From: Clostridiales bacterium
GTDB lineage: Bacteria > Bacillota > Clostridia > Saccharofermentanales > Saccharofermentanaceae
DNA length: 32,299 nucleotides
NCBI GenBank assembly: GCA_017550385.1
Contig: JAFZPJ010000011.1
Coordinates: forward strand, 1 to 32,299
Direction of reading: 5' to 3'
Positions 23,280-30,529 of the stretch are shown here, in pieces. A program made the position numbers and the translations under genes. Under the pieces are notes generated by a model that worked only from the letters and a program-made list of their open reading frames with translations, made no database searches and had not been told where the DNA came from. Position 1 is the stretch's first letter. Each line of letters opens with the position of its first letter.

Positions 23280-23702
23280 TTAGCCTTCGATGGCTATGGT
23301 GTTGTTCCCGGGCAGGGCCTTGAGATCCTTCTTGGGGATGGATAGCTTCAGAACGCCGTCTTCAAGCTTAGCCTTTACGTCCTCCCGCTTGACGGCTTCA
23401 CCTACGTAGAAGCTGCGCTGCAGGGTGCCGGCATATCTCTCCTGACGGATGAGCTTGCCGTGAGTGTCCTTCTTGTCTTGTTCCTGATCCCTGGCAGCAC
23501 TGACGGTCATGTAACCGTTCTCGAGCGTGATGTTGATCTGGTCTTTCTTGAAGCCCGGGAGGTCCATATCAAGCTCATAGCCTTCCTTGGTCTCGAGGAC
23601 ATCCGTGTCCATCACGTGGTCGTTGATGTTTGCCAGCTCATGCGTCGGGAAACCCCAAAACTCATCAAACAAATCTTCTCCAAATAATCCGGACATCAAC
23701 AT
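23280..23702 (-). CDS. Small heat-shock protein Hsp20
   Basis: A 140-aa alpha-crystallin-type chaperone that holds unfolding proteins. The alpha-crystallin core (about residues 30-130) has ETKEGYELDMDLPGFKKDQI, a central RQERYAGTLQRSFYVG segment, and the strand KAKLEDGVLKLSIPKK. The C-terminal tail has a short hydrophobic TIAIEG motif. The ATG at 23702 is chosen because AAAGGAG stands 9 nt before it; an ATG 9 nt upstream abuts that site. A perfect CIRCE element overlaps the promoter, so HrcA repression and heat induction are expected. Confidence 0.95.
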   Translation of the reverse strand: MLMSGLFGEDLFDEFWGFPTHELANINDHVMDTDVLETKEGYELDMDLPGFKKDQINITLENGYMTVSAARDQEQDKKDTHGKLIRQERYAGTLQRSFYVGEAVKREDVKAKLEDGVLKLSIPKKDLKALPGNNTIAIEG

Positions 23703-23791
23703 AATTATCATCTCCTTTGAATGTTGTTATCCGAGCATTAGAGCGGAGGTCTGATCTTCTATTAGAGATCTTCGTTCCTTTGTTCTCACTC

Positions 23792-23833
23792 ATTATAGTC
23801 CTGCCGTTAGCACTCGCAAGAGGAGAGTGCTAA
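23792..23833 (-). promoter_or_regulatory. HrcA-controlled promoter with perfect CIRCE element
   Basis: TTAGCACTC-n9-GAGTGCTAA (23807-23833) matches the CIRCE operator exactly. On the minus strand it overlaps a promoter, TTGCGA (23814-23819), 16 bp, TATAAT (23792-23797). HrcA bound here would cover the -35 box. The predicted leader to the hsp20 ATG is about 80 nt. The remaining 23834-23956 shows no gene. Confidence 0.97.
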
Positions 23834-23956
23834 TCAATTGTAACCATTTTGCGGGGTGCGTTTTGTGCAGATTTTGATGAGCCGTGGGCGGCGGAGGGGA
23901 CTATAATGATGGGGGCTTGCAAATTTGGGGGCGGGTGAGCAATTTCTTTTATAGCT

Positions 23957-24544
23957 TTATAGAATGAATTTTCTTAATAAATCTCGAAGATAATCAACAA
24001 CTCCATTCGCGGATTGAATGGTAGCAATCATCAATTCATCGGTATCTATAGTCGAGAAATTAATGTCATGCCCACTATGACGTATCAATTGAGTCAAAAA
24101 GACTCTTTGTGTTCTTCCGTTTCCTTCTCTAAATGGATGAAGCATATTTGTATTACAGTAAAATTCAACTATAGAATCCAAATAATGATCGTCATCATAC
24201 CCGATATAACAATTCGCTTTCTGTAGTCCTGTAAAGATCCTGTCAGCGAGTGTATCGATAGATTCCGGCAAAGTAAAAACAGTTCCTTTCTTTGATATAG
24301 AAACGGTTCTTACCTCACCTGCCCAATCATAAAGGTCATCGAAAATATACTTGTGTATGGACTTATAATGATCAAAGCCAAAATCGCCATTAATAGGCTT
24401 AATCTCTAATTCTTTACACTTGGCAGTAGTAATGAGAGTTTCCATCTGCGAGAGTTTTTTCTCATCTTTAATACCGAACTTGTTTATAAGACAAGTCGTA
24501 CCCTCATAACAATCATCTGGAATAGGATCAATACTATAGCCCAT
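23957..24544 (-). CDS. Fic-family toxin (AMP transferase)
   Basis: A 195-aa Fic protein that would transfer AMP (or a related group) to a protein target. The active-site motif is intact: HPFREGNGRTQR at 136-147, with catalytic His136. The flap lies around KKGTVFTLPESI (85-96). No inhibitory S-x-x-x-E-G motif is found in the protein itself. It lies instead in the small upstream partner, making this a class I Fic system like VbhT/VbhA or FicT/FicA. The start overlaps the antitoxin stop by one base (TAATG). The A/T-rich composition differs from neighbours, hinting at acquisition. Confidence 0.93.
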   Translation of the reverse strand: MGYSIDPIPDDCYEGTTCLINKFGIKDEKKLSQMETLITTAKCKELEIKPINGDFGFDHYKSIHKYIFDDLYDWAGEVRTVSISKKGTVFTLPESIDTLADRIFTGLQKANCYIGYDDDHYLDSIVEFYCNTNMLHPFREGNGRTQRVFLTQLIRHSGHDINFSTIDTDELMIATIQSANGVVDYLRDLLRKFIL

Positions 24545-24708
24545 TATTCTTGCTCATTTACAAGCTCAAGTGCTTTATCGAGGAACTCACTCCAGCTAAG
24601 TTCATTGTTGGAATACCGGCGGCACAATTCATAGCCTTCATCGCTAAGATAAAGACCTTCCATCTGTACAGACGCTATGGCATTGGCTAAAGCCAGATCA
24701 TTAGACAT
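24544..24708 (-). CDS. Fic antitoxin (VbhA/FicA-like)
   Basis: A 54-aa helical protein, MSNDLALANAIASVQMEGLY and onward. It carries S13-V-Q-M-E17-G18, an exact match to the S/T-x-x-x-E-G/N inhibitory motif whose glutamate blocks ATP in the Fic active site. The C-terminal half (about 30-54) resembles the antitoxin VbhA-like tail. The ATG at 24708 has a GGAGG site; the frame is open upstream without support. It is translationally coupled to the toxin. Confidence 0.9.
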   Translation of the reverse strand: MSNDLALANAIASVQMEGLYLSDEGYELCRRYSNNELSWSEFLDKALELVNEQE

Positions 24709-24727
24709 AGGTACCTCCAACATTGAC

Positions 24728-24736
24728 AGTATACCA
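24728..24736 (-). promoter_or_regulatory. Extended -10 promoter candidate for the Fic module
   Basis: Minus-strand TGG-TATACT is an extended -10 (TGn plus TATACT). No good -35 lies at the right distance. The predicted start would give a leader of about 13 nt before the antitoxin ATG. Confidence 0.4.
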
Positions 24737-24787
24737 TAGGCCCATGTCATTTGAGTGGATTATTAGGGTCAAAGGACACCTTGTTAA

Positions 24788-25357
24788 TTAATACCCGAGC
24801 ACATCTTCCATGACCAGCTCTTCCAACTCCGAAGCATTCTCCAGCACGTAATCCTTGAGGTAAGAATTGTCGGTGGAGCCGCCTCCGGTCAGAACCCACT
24901 CACCATTCTCATCTTCTGCCCAGTAGCCTTCGCCCCAGATATTCAGCTCTACGATTATGATGACGTTATTCTGCAGATATACCATCGAATCTATGGTCGC
25001 ATCGCACACGCCGGGAGTCTCCCCTATAAACCAGTTCAGGCCTTCTTCATCCAGACCGCAGTAGTTCTGATAGCTATCCTTAGTGGCATAAAAAGCCTTT
25101 GCTGCTTCGGGGGCGGAATCAAAGACTTTGAACCAGCATTTCTCTTCGGGATCCTTGGAACCGCTATGCCAGACGTCCAGATATATCTGGTCGTTATGAT
25201 CGCGCTTGCAAACACTCCATCCGTCATATACATCGTATTCGGCAGCGCCTGCCTCGAGATCATAATCCGTCGCATATTGCTTGCACGAAGTCAATCCGCC
25301 CAATGCCATTACCACCGCGATCCCTATCGCTGCCAGTTTCTCCAGGATAACACTCAT
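24788..25357 (-). CDS. Lipoprotein of unknown function
   Basis: A 189-aa secreted lipoprotein with signal peptide MSVILEKLAAIGIAVVMALG ending in the lipobox GLTSC. The mature domain is acidic, with pairs of tryptophans and cysteines (CWFKVFDSAPEAAKAFYATK) and an acidic helical tail. No family is recognised. A GGAGGTG site precedes the ATG. It is upstream of the Fic module on the same strand, separated by about 80 nt. Confidence 0.8.
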   Translation of the reverse strand: MSVILEKLAAIGIAVVMALGGLTSCKQYATDYDLEAGAAEYDVYDGWSVCKRDHNDQIYLDVWHSGSKDPEEKCWFKVFDSAPEAAKAFYATKDSYQNYCGLDEEGLNWFIGETPGVCDATIDSMVYLQNNVIIIVELNIWGEGYWAEDENGEWVLTGGGSTDNSYLKDYVLENASELEELVMEDVLGY

Positions 25358-25473
25358 ATCTACACCTCCGCCGCCTGTTACGTTTGAACTAATACCTTCT
25401 ATACAGGCATAGGCGGGGGAATGTTGCAGGGCGTGTTCCAGCGCGGCACTCTGCGCACCCTCTTCGCACCCCG

Positions 25474-25585
25474 GCTACCAAATTGGCTACCAAATTCGCG
25501 AAATCGGTGGCCTGATCGGTAGCATTCGGCCCAAATCTACCAAACCGGCTACCAAAATCACGAAAACGGTAGCCTTTTTGGTAGC
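25474..25585. repeat. Eight-block GCTACC/GGTAGC element, copy F
   Basis: Hexamers at offsets 0, 12, 32, 44, 62, 74, 94 and 106: GCTACC 25474 and 25486, GGTGGC 25506, GGTAGC 25518, TCTACC 25536, GCTACC 25548, GGTAGC 25568 and 25580. Length (112 bp) and every offset equal those of copy E, 10 kb away, in the same orientation; both are followed by CTCCGC. Copy C starts 23 bp further on. Confidence 0.88.
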
Positions 25586-25608
25586 CTCCGCAAGTTAAGT
25601 TCGCGTCT

Positions 25609-25719
25609 GTTCTTTTTCCAGTAGTGAATCCGGCGTTTTCGCTACAAAGAACACTGCTATTTACCGGTTAGTAGTTTTCTCAGTAGCATTATCTTCAAAA
25701 ACGGAACAGCATTAGGAAC
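25609..25719. repeat. Eight-block palindromic element, copy C
   Basis: Blocks: GTTCT 25609-25613; GTAGT 25621-25625; GCTAC 25641-25645; ACTGCT 25653-25658; AGTAGT 25670-25675; CAGTAGC 25681-25687; GGAAC 25703-25707 and 25715-25719. Centre 25664, length 111 bp. The right part (25681-25709) is identical over 29 nt to copy D at 27081-27109. With copy F it accounts for most of the gene-free stretch 25358-25785; the remaining 25358-25473 shows nothing I can name. Confidence 0.82.
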
Positions 25720-25727
25720 ACCGGCAA

Positions 25728-25760
25728 TAAAAAAACCCTCGGGAGCTTAGTCCCAAGGGC
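25728..25760 (-). terminator. Intrinsic terminator of the alanine dehydrogenase gene
   Basis: On the minus strand CCCTTGGG and CCCGAGGG form an 8-bp stem with one G-T pair and loop ACTAAGCT, followed by TTTTTTT. Confidence 0.9.
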
Positions 25761-25785
25761 TTGATTAACTGCATTGTCGATCGGA

Positions 25786-26895
25786 TCAGATAAGCGACTC
25801 GAGTTCCGTGAATTCGTAGCCCAATGCATCTGCTACGTTCTTGTTCGTGATCTTGCCGAGGTAGCAGTTGACGCCGGTCGCGATGGCCTGGTTTGCGCAA
25901 GCGGACTCGAGGCCCTTGCCTGCGATCTCGAGACCGTATCTCAGAGTAGCGTTCGTCAGAGCGATGGTTGAAGTTCTCGGTACCGCACCGGGCATGTTGC
26001 CTACACAGTAGTGGACTACGCCGTCTTCGATAAAGACAGGCTCATCGTGGGTGGTGACACGGGAAGACTCGCCACAGCCGCCCTGGTCGATGGCAACGTC
26101 AACAAAGACTGCACCGTCCTTCATCTCGGGCAGGTACTTCTTCTTGAAGAGCTTGGGTGTGGAGCCGCCGGGGATCAGTACGGAACCGATCACCAGGTCT
26201 GCTTCCTTTACGACGCGCTCGATGTTGGAGTCGGTGCTGACCAGTGTCTGGATGTGTGCGCCGAACATGTTGTCGAGCTCCTCAAGGCGCTTGAGGTTTA
26301 TGTCCAGGATCGTTACGTTGGCACCCATGCCTACTGCGATCTTGCAAGCGTTCATGCCGACTGTGCCGCCGCCGAGGATGACGACGTTTGCCTTAGGCGT
26401 ACCGGGAACGCCGGCAAGAAGGATGCCCTCGCCGCCGAACTTCTTTTCGAGATACTTGGCGCCTTCCTGGATGGAGAGACGGCCTGCGATCTGGCTCATG
26501 GGAGCGAGGCAAGGAAGGGACCTGTCCTTCTCCTGCATTGTCTCGTAAGCGACCGCCTTAACCTTGCCTGCGAGCAGCGCGTCCGTCTGTGCCTTGTCTG
26601 CAGCGAGGTGAAGGTATGTATAGAGGATGAGGCCCTCGCGGAAGAGCGGATACTCGCTTTCGAGAGGCTCCTTGACCTTGACCATCATGTCGACCAGATT
26701 CCAGACGTCGGCAGCATTGTCGATGAGGCTGGCGCCCGCGTCAACGTACTCGTTGTCCGTAAAGCCCGAGCCGATGCCCGCACCTTTCTCGATGTAGACG
26801 TGGTGTCCGGCGGCAACATATGCTTTGACGTTGTCAGGCGAGAGGCCTACGCGGAACTCATTGTTCTTGATCTCTTTAACGCATCCGATCTTCAT
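25786..26895 (-). CDS. ald: Alanine dehydrogenase
   Basis: A 369-aa NAD-dependent enzyme converting L-alanine to pyruvate and ammonium, or the reverse to store nitrogen. The N-terminus MKIGCVKEIKNNEFRVGLSP is typical. R15, K75 (in MVKVKEP) and H96 (in YTYLHLAAD) match the pyruvate-binding and catalytic residues. The nucleotide fold has VVILGGGTVGMNACKIAVGM, and VDVAIDQGGC and NMPGAVPRTST follow. Length is normal for the family. AAAGGA lies 11 nt before the ATG. It is a single-gene unit with its own promoter and terminator. Confidence 0.97.
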   Translation of the reverse strand: MKIGCVKEIKNNEFRVGLSPDNVKAYVAAGHHVYIEKGAGIGSGFTDNEYVDAGASLIDNAADVWNLVDMMVKVKEPLESEYPLFREGLILYTYLHLAADKAQTDALLAGKVKAVAYETMQEKDRSLPCLAPMSQIAGRLSIQEGAKYLEKKFGGEGILLAGVPGTPKANVVILGGGTVGMNACKIAVGMGANVTILDINLKRLEELDNMFGAHIQTLVSTDSNIERVVKEADLVIGSVLIPGGSTPKLFKKKYLPEMKDGAVFVDVAIDQGGCGESSRVTTHDEPVFIEDGVVHYCVGNMPGAVPRTSTIALTNATLRYGLEIAGKGLESACANQAIATGVNCYLGKITNKNVADALGYEFTELESLI

Positions 26896-26923
26896 AGTGG
26901 TGTGTCCTTTCTGTTTGTGGTTG

Positions 26924-26973
26924 TGTTGAGCGTCAACAAATCTACTTTACTAACTGGAGGGGGGCTGTGTCAA
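26924..26973 (-). promoter_or_regulatory. Candidate ald promoter with downstream operator-like palindrome
   Basis: On the minus strand TTGACA (26968-26973), 18 bp, TAAAGT (26944-26949). Just downstream, at the predicted start, is the perfect inverted repeat TGTTGA-GCG-TCAACA (26924-26938). A repressor bound there would block initiation; which one is unknown. Confidence 0.45.
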
Positions 26974-27008
26974 ATATTAATGACAATGCGGGCGGGATGT
27001 GGTGAGGT

Positions 27009-27119
27009 GTTCCTCGGGGCGTTCCCAAAATGCTTAAAACGCTACTGAGAAAACTACTGTCCGGGGAATAGTAGTGTTTGCAGTAGCATTATCTTCAAAA
27101 ACGGAACAGATCTTGGAAC
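27009..27119. repeat. Eight-block palindromic element, copy D (best formed)
   Basis: Four nested inverted pairs share the exact centre 27064: GTTCC 27009-27013 with GGAAC 27115-27119; GTTCC 27021-27025 with GGAAC 27103-27107; GCTACTG 27041-27047 with CAGTAGC 27081-27087; ACTACT 27053-27058 with AGTAGT 27070-27075. The blocks of each doublet are 12 bp apart (11-12 in the inner right doublet). It occupies most of the gene-free stretch 26896-27208, beside the promoter of the plus-strand lipoprotein. Confidence 0.92.
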
Positions 27120-27148
27120 AGATAACGTCGTAAGACTGCAGGTGCGAA

Positions 27149-27177
27149 TGGACATGGAACGAGACAAATAATATTAT
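27149..27177 (+). promoter_or_regulatory. Candidate promoter of the small lipoprotein gene
   Basis: TGGACA (27149-27154), 17 bp, TATTAT (27172-27177); each box matches the consensus at five of six positions. The predicted leader is about 25 nt. Confidence 0.5.
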
Positions 27178-27208
27178 AAGGTTAAAGTGTCAGGAGGAAT
27201 GTGGGATC

Positions 27209-27610
27209 ATGAAGAAGACCGTCGCACTTGTACTCAGTATCGTTTTTTGTTTGCTCATGTTTTGTGCCTGCGGGAGGAAGACTGATCAGGATGGCAATAC
27301 GCTGATCACGTCTGATTGGACGTATGTCTCGTTCACGGTAAACGGCACACAGACAAAAGCCGACGACATTCCGTTTTATATGCGGATATTCACTGATAAG
27401 GATGATCCTAAGTTTAAATGCGATGACGAGGGAAACTTCACGATCACTATCCTGCAGAAAGAGCGCACAGGCACATTAACTGTAAGCGATGACGGAACGT
27501 ATGTGCTGACAGGTCAAAACGGCTCATCACTTTACGCGAAGATCGAAGGAAACACTCTCACGGTCTATGATGACCAAGGCAAGATGGAGATAGTCTTCGA
27601 GACAAGCTGA
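27209..27610 (+). CDS. Small lipoprotein of unknown function
   Basis: A 133-aa secreted lipoprotein. The signal peptide MKKTVALVLSIVFCLLMFCA precedes the lipidated cysteine in CACGRK. The mature part reads like a small lipocalin-like or DUF5640-type beta domain: DWTYVSFTVNG, GNFTITILQKERTGTLTVSD, YAKIEGNTLTVYDDQGKMEI. AGGAGG lies 11 nt before the ATG, rather far. It faces the TIR gene, 41 nt between the stops, with no clear terminator. Confidence 0.8.
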   Translation: MKKTVALVLSIVFCLLMFCACGRKTDQDGNTLITSDWTYVSFTVNGTQTKADDIPFYMRIFTDKDDPKFKCDDEGNFTITILQKERTGTLTVSDDGTYVLTGQNGSSLYAKIEGNTLTVYDDQGKMEIVFETS

Positions 27611-27651
27611 GAGATCGCAAAGAATGTAATGAGCAAGTGAGCTCGGGAGCG

Positions 27652-30081
27652 TTATTCCAGACCGTATCTTTCTTTGACTTTATCGTCGGGGACGTAACCG
27701 TCAAGATATTCATCGGCAGCGCTGATCAGCTCGCTGTATGTAACAGGACGGATCAGGTAATAATACGGCGTCTCTCCACTGTACTTCACGACTACGGGAT
27801 AACCGGTCTCAGGATCGATGCCTGCAAGACTGCAGTCCGGTATCTGATATATGTTCCTGAAATCCTCATCGTATACTTCAGTATTGTTCGTTCCGATGTA
27901 GTAGCATTCTGTTGAACTGTCGTAATAGAAACACCTGGCATATCCGTCCAATGCGTAGATCGTCTTTATGGCTTCACCGGTGTCTTCATCGTAGATATTT
28001 ATGGTTCCATCGTCCAGCTGCACAAGGAAGATATCCGCATTATCGCAAGGGATGATCTGGAATATCTGGCTCTCATCCAGTTTCGGGATGTTTTCCGATA
28101 TGAATTCTTTAAGCTCTGCGATCTGCGGATCGCCTTCGTACGGGAAATATAAAAACTCGGGTGTTTCATAGTAAGCGGAAATATAATCTGACTGCTGATT
28201 TGTATAAGTGCTGATAATGTTCTCTCCGTACTTTGCAGCATAGAAAACGCCATTACTGTATGACCTGCTCCAGGAGTATTCATTATTGGTTTGGAATGCC
28301 ATCTCATGGAATTCACAGATTCCGTCCCTTATTACGTAGAATCCGGTGGTTCCTTCTATAAGGACAATGCAGCCGTCTGATGCGGTGATCTCAGTACTCT
28401 GCTGGCTGATGGTCTCTGTAGTCAGTATCTCAAGATCACTGTCTAGCACATACAGATAATCCGCACTGACAACGACGACAGTGTTGCCCGAAGACGCCAT
28501 GCTTACGGGTATCTCATCAATGTCTATGCTTACTGTTGAATTGGTATTCAAGTCTTTGCGGTATACGCAGGTGGGATAGGTGTAGATGGTAAACAGGATA
28601 CTGCTCTCGTCGGCGAATAAAGACAATACCAACCCGTTATCAGGGATCGAGACCGGTGATACGGTTCCGCTGTTTATGTTAACGTCGAATATGTACGATG
28701 TCAGTTTATCGAAGTCTTTTACATTGATAATGGTATGGTCACTGTTGGCTGAATATACAACATCAATATCATGGTTGCCGCTCAGATCCGGGATCTCGTT
28801 ATAAGCATAAAACGCGAAAACGGAATCCGTCCCTCTTCTGAGATCCACTATGCCGTTATCAATGTAGGCGTATCCCTGTCCATACGGATTCTGACGGAAG
28901 ATACCATAATCTGTCGACAGGTCCGTGATCTTACCTGACGACAAGTCGTAATACATGTAGTTCCCGTTTTCCTCCTGGAAAACAAAACCGTCCTCTCCGT
29001 CAAAACCGAAATACGAATACTCTTTCTGGGCATATGAGAATATCAGTTCGTCAGTTCTCAGATCCAAGATGTATCTTAAGCCATCAAGTCCCAGAACACT
29101 GATGTAGTTGCCGTCAGGAGACAATTCAAATTCATCGGCCGCACAAGGAAGAGTTATGTCATCTCCTGCCGAGAACTCGTCAGGCAATGAATAAAGACCC
29201 AGAGCATTTACCAGAGCCTTATAGGCCAGTTCGCTGTAGTCGTCGGTCTCCTCGTCCGGGAGCGCAAGTCTTGCCGCATAGACCGCGGCGCTTCTGTTGC
29301 CGTCATGCAGGAGACTGTCTGAGGTTGCCGCGAGAGAATCCGCATATTTCTGTGTAATGATCTCATTTTGAAGAGCGATCTCCTGGTTCTGCTGTTCGAT
29401 CTCTCTGTTTTTGCCGACGATCATGACGATGAAGAACAGGCAGATCGCGATCACAAGCCCGAGTATGGCAAAAGCTGCTAATGTGCGGTTTCTCTTCCGG
29501 GTCTGGACTTCTTTTTTGTGCCTCTGCTGCAGATCGTCAAAACGGATGCCCATTATCGCGGCAACCAGACGGATCACGGCGACGTCGATCTTCTCTTTGC
29601 GTTCTTTGGATGTCTCGCCTCTGCAGTCAGCGGCAAGAGGTTCTTTGTATTCATAGGACTTCGTTATTCTCCCGTCAGCGTCGGCAGAATAAACAGTCTC
29701 ATAGAGCAGCATCTCGGGGAATGCTTTTTCCGGTTCGCCGTCAGCCAGTACGAGCAAGACTTTCTTCCTGTCGTTGTACTGAAGGAAGGTCTGTATCTCC
29801 CTCATGCACCATTTGGATTTGAGATACTCGGGAGAACAGATCGTTATAAGATAATCGGAATTAAGAAGAGCAGCACTCAGCTCTACAGACAGATCATCTG
29901 AGACAGAGAGTTCGGTCTCATCAAGGAAAACGCTCTTAAGTCTTGTCCTTCCGGTCTTCTTTGCAAAATCCTTCGGAAGCCTGAAAGACTCCAGTTTCTT
30001 TTGCAGTCTTGAAGCGATCTCGCTGTCCGGGAGACAATGTCTGTAGCTTATAAAAGCATCGTACTTCTCATGATCTGACAT
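27652..30081 (-). CDS. TIR-domain transmembrane protein with C-terminal beta-propeller-like region
   Basis: An 809-aa protein. Residues 5-130 are a TIR domain: YDAFISYRH near the N-terminus, SVFLDETELSVSDDLSVEL, YLITICSPEYLKSKWCMREI with E95 at the position of the catalytic glutamate of NAD-cleaving TIRs. A membrane helix (about 200-223) is followed by a short coiled coil (REIEQQNQEIALQNEI). The remaining about 550 residues are repeats of short strands typical of a propeller, presumably outside the cell. The role could be NAD-based defence or surface sensing; that is inference. GGGGA lies 7 nt before the ATG. Confidence 0.88.
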   Translation of the reverse strand: MSDHEKYDAFISYRHCLPDSEIASRLQKKLESFRLPKDFAKKTGRTRLKSVFLDETELSVSDDLSVELSAALLNSDYLITICSPEYLKSKWCMREIQTFLQYNDRKKVLLVLADGEPEKAFPEMLLYETVYSADADGRITKSYEYKEPLAADCRGETSKERKEKIDVAVIRLVAAIMGIRFDDLQQRHKKEVQTRKRNRTLAAFAILGLVIAICLFFIVMIVGKNREIEQQNQEIALQNEIITQKYADSLAATSDSLLHDGNRSAAVYAARLALPDEETDDYSELAYKALVNALGLYSLPDEFSAGDDITLPCAADEFELSPDGNYISVLGLDGLRYILDLRTDELIFSYAQKEYSYFGFDGEDGFVFQEENGNYMYYDLSSGKITDLSTDYGIFRQNPYGQGYAYIDNGIVDLRRGTDSVFAFYAYNEIPDLSGNHDIDVVYSANSDHTIINVKDFDKLTSYIFDVNINSGTVSPVSIPDNGLVLSLFADESSILFTIYTYPTCVYRKDLNTNSTVSIDIDEIPVSMASSGNTVVVVSADYLYVLDSDLEILTTETISQQSTEITASDGCIVLIEGTTGFYVIRDGICEFHEMAFQTNNEYSWSRSYSNGVFYAAKYGENIISTYTNQQSDYISAYYETPEFLYFPYEGDPQIAELKEFISENIPKLDESQIFQIIPCDNADIFLVQLDDGTINIYDEDTGEAIKTIYALDGYARCFYYDSSTECYYIGTNNTEVYDEDFRNIYQIPDCSLAGIDPETGYPVVVKYSGETPYYYLIRPVTYSELISAADEYLDGYVPDDKVKERYGLE

Positions 30082-30134
30082 ATTTGATCCCCATGGTTAA
30101 TTAACTGACAAAGACAGTATAACACGCAAGAAAG

Positions 30135-30154
30135 CCTTCCGTATGTGCGGAAGG
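30135..30154. other. Hairpin upstream of the TIR gene
   Basis: CCTTCCG (30135-30141) and CGGAAGG (30148-30154) form a perfect 7-bp stem with a 6-nt loop. Only short T-runs follow on either strand. It may be a weak terminator for the minus-strand genes upstream or part of the TIR leader. Confidence 0.4.
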
Positions 30155-30217
30155 TTTGGGAAGCGGATTGAGTGACGGGCTGATGCTATAATATGGCAGT
30201 TAGATCATGAACTATTT

Positions 30218-30529
30218 ATGGAACATAATGTTTTGAAGGAACATAAAGCGTTATATATTATTGCGGCAATCATATCATTGCCTGTATGTGCGTTTGCCAT
30301 ATAAATGAAAATATGGCTTTTAGTGGCTGTTTCAGCCTTGGCTTTTGTATCCATCTTAGCAGGTTTCATTTTATTGGCTATAAAAGAAAAACGATTAAAA
30401 GAAGCAGATTCAAAACACAGCGAGGAATTCAAACGGATCAAAAGTGCCGGCGACAACGGTTATGAATATGCTTTTACCGAATACTATAACCATGGTTTAA
30501 GTCAGATTCTTTATCAGCACAATCTATGA
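30218..30529 (+). pseudogene. Small membrane-protein frame split by an in-frame TAA
   Basis: ATG at 30218 opens a 28-aa hydrophobic peptide (HKALYIIAAIISLPVCAFAI at its end) that stops with TAA at 30302-30304. The same frame restarts at once with ATG at 30305 and runs 74 aa: a membrane helix (residues 4-26) and a charged helix (KEKRLKEADSKHSEEFKRIK). Joined, they read as a two-helix membrane protein. It may be one gene broken by a stop codon, two tiny coupled genes, or chance. No Shine-Dalgarno is visible. TGC-TATAAT at 30184-30192 could be an extended -10. The last 56 nt overlap a better-supported minus-strand gene. Confidence 0.35.

Noticed and set aside
23870-23930. TATAAT-like sequence on the plus strand as a promoter
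   Set aside because: No -35 at a suitable distance and no plus-strand gene follows; the next gene is the Fic toxin on the minus strand.
25474-25719. The eight-block elements considered as ordinary intrinsic terminators
   Set aside because: They lack a T-run after the stem, are 111 bp long with internal loops, and separate terminators exist at several of the same genes (9623, 15644, 25728).
26011-27048. A 345-codon plus-strand open frame opposite alanine dehydrogenase
   Set aside because: It is antisense to a canonical ald gene with all catalytic residues, and runs through the promoter and part of a repeat element. It looks like a codon-bias shadow.
30205-30456. An 83-codon minus-strand frame after the DUF6487-like gene
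   Set aside because: It has no ribosome binding site, and its sequence looks like the antisense of the hydrophobic plus-strand frame; neither is well supported.
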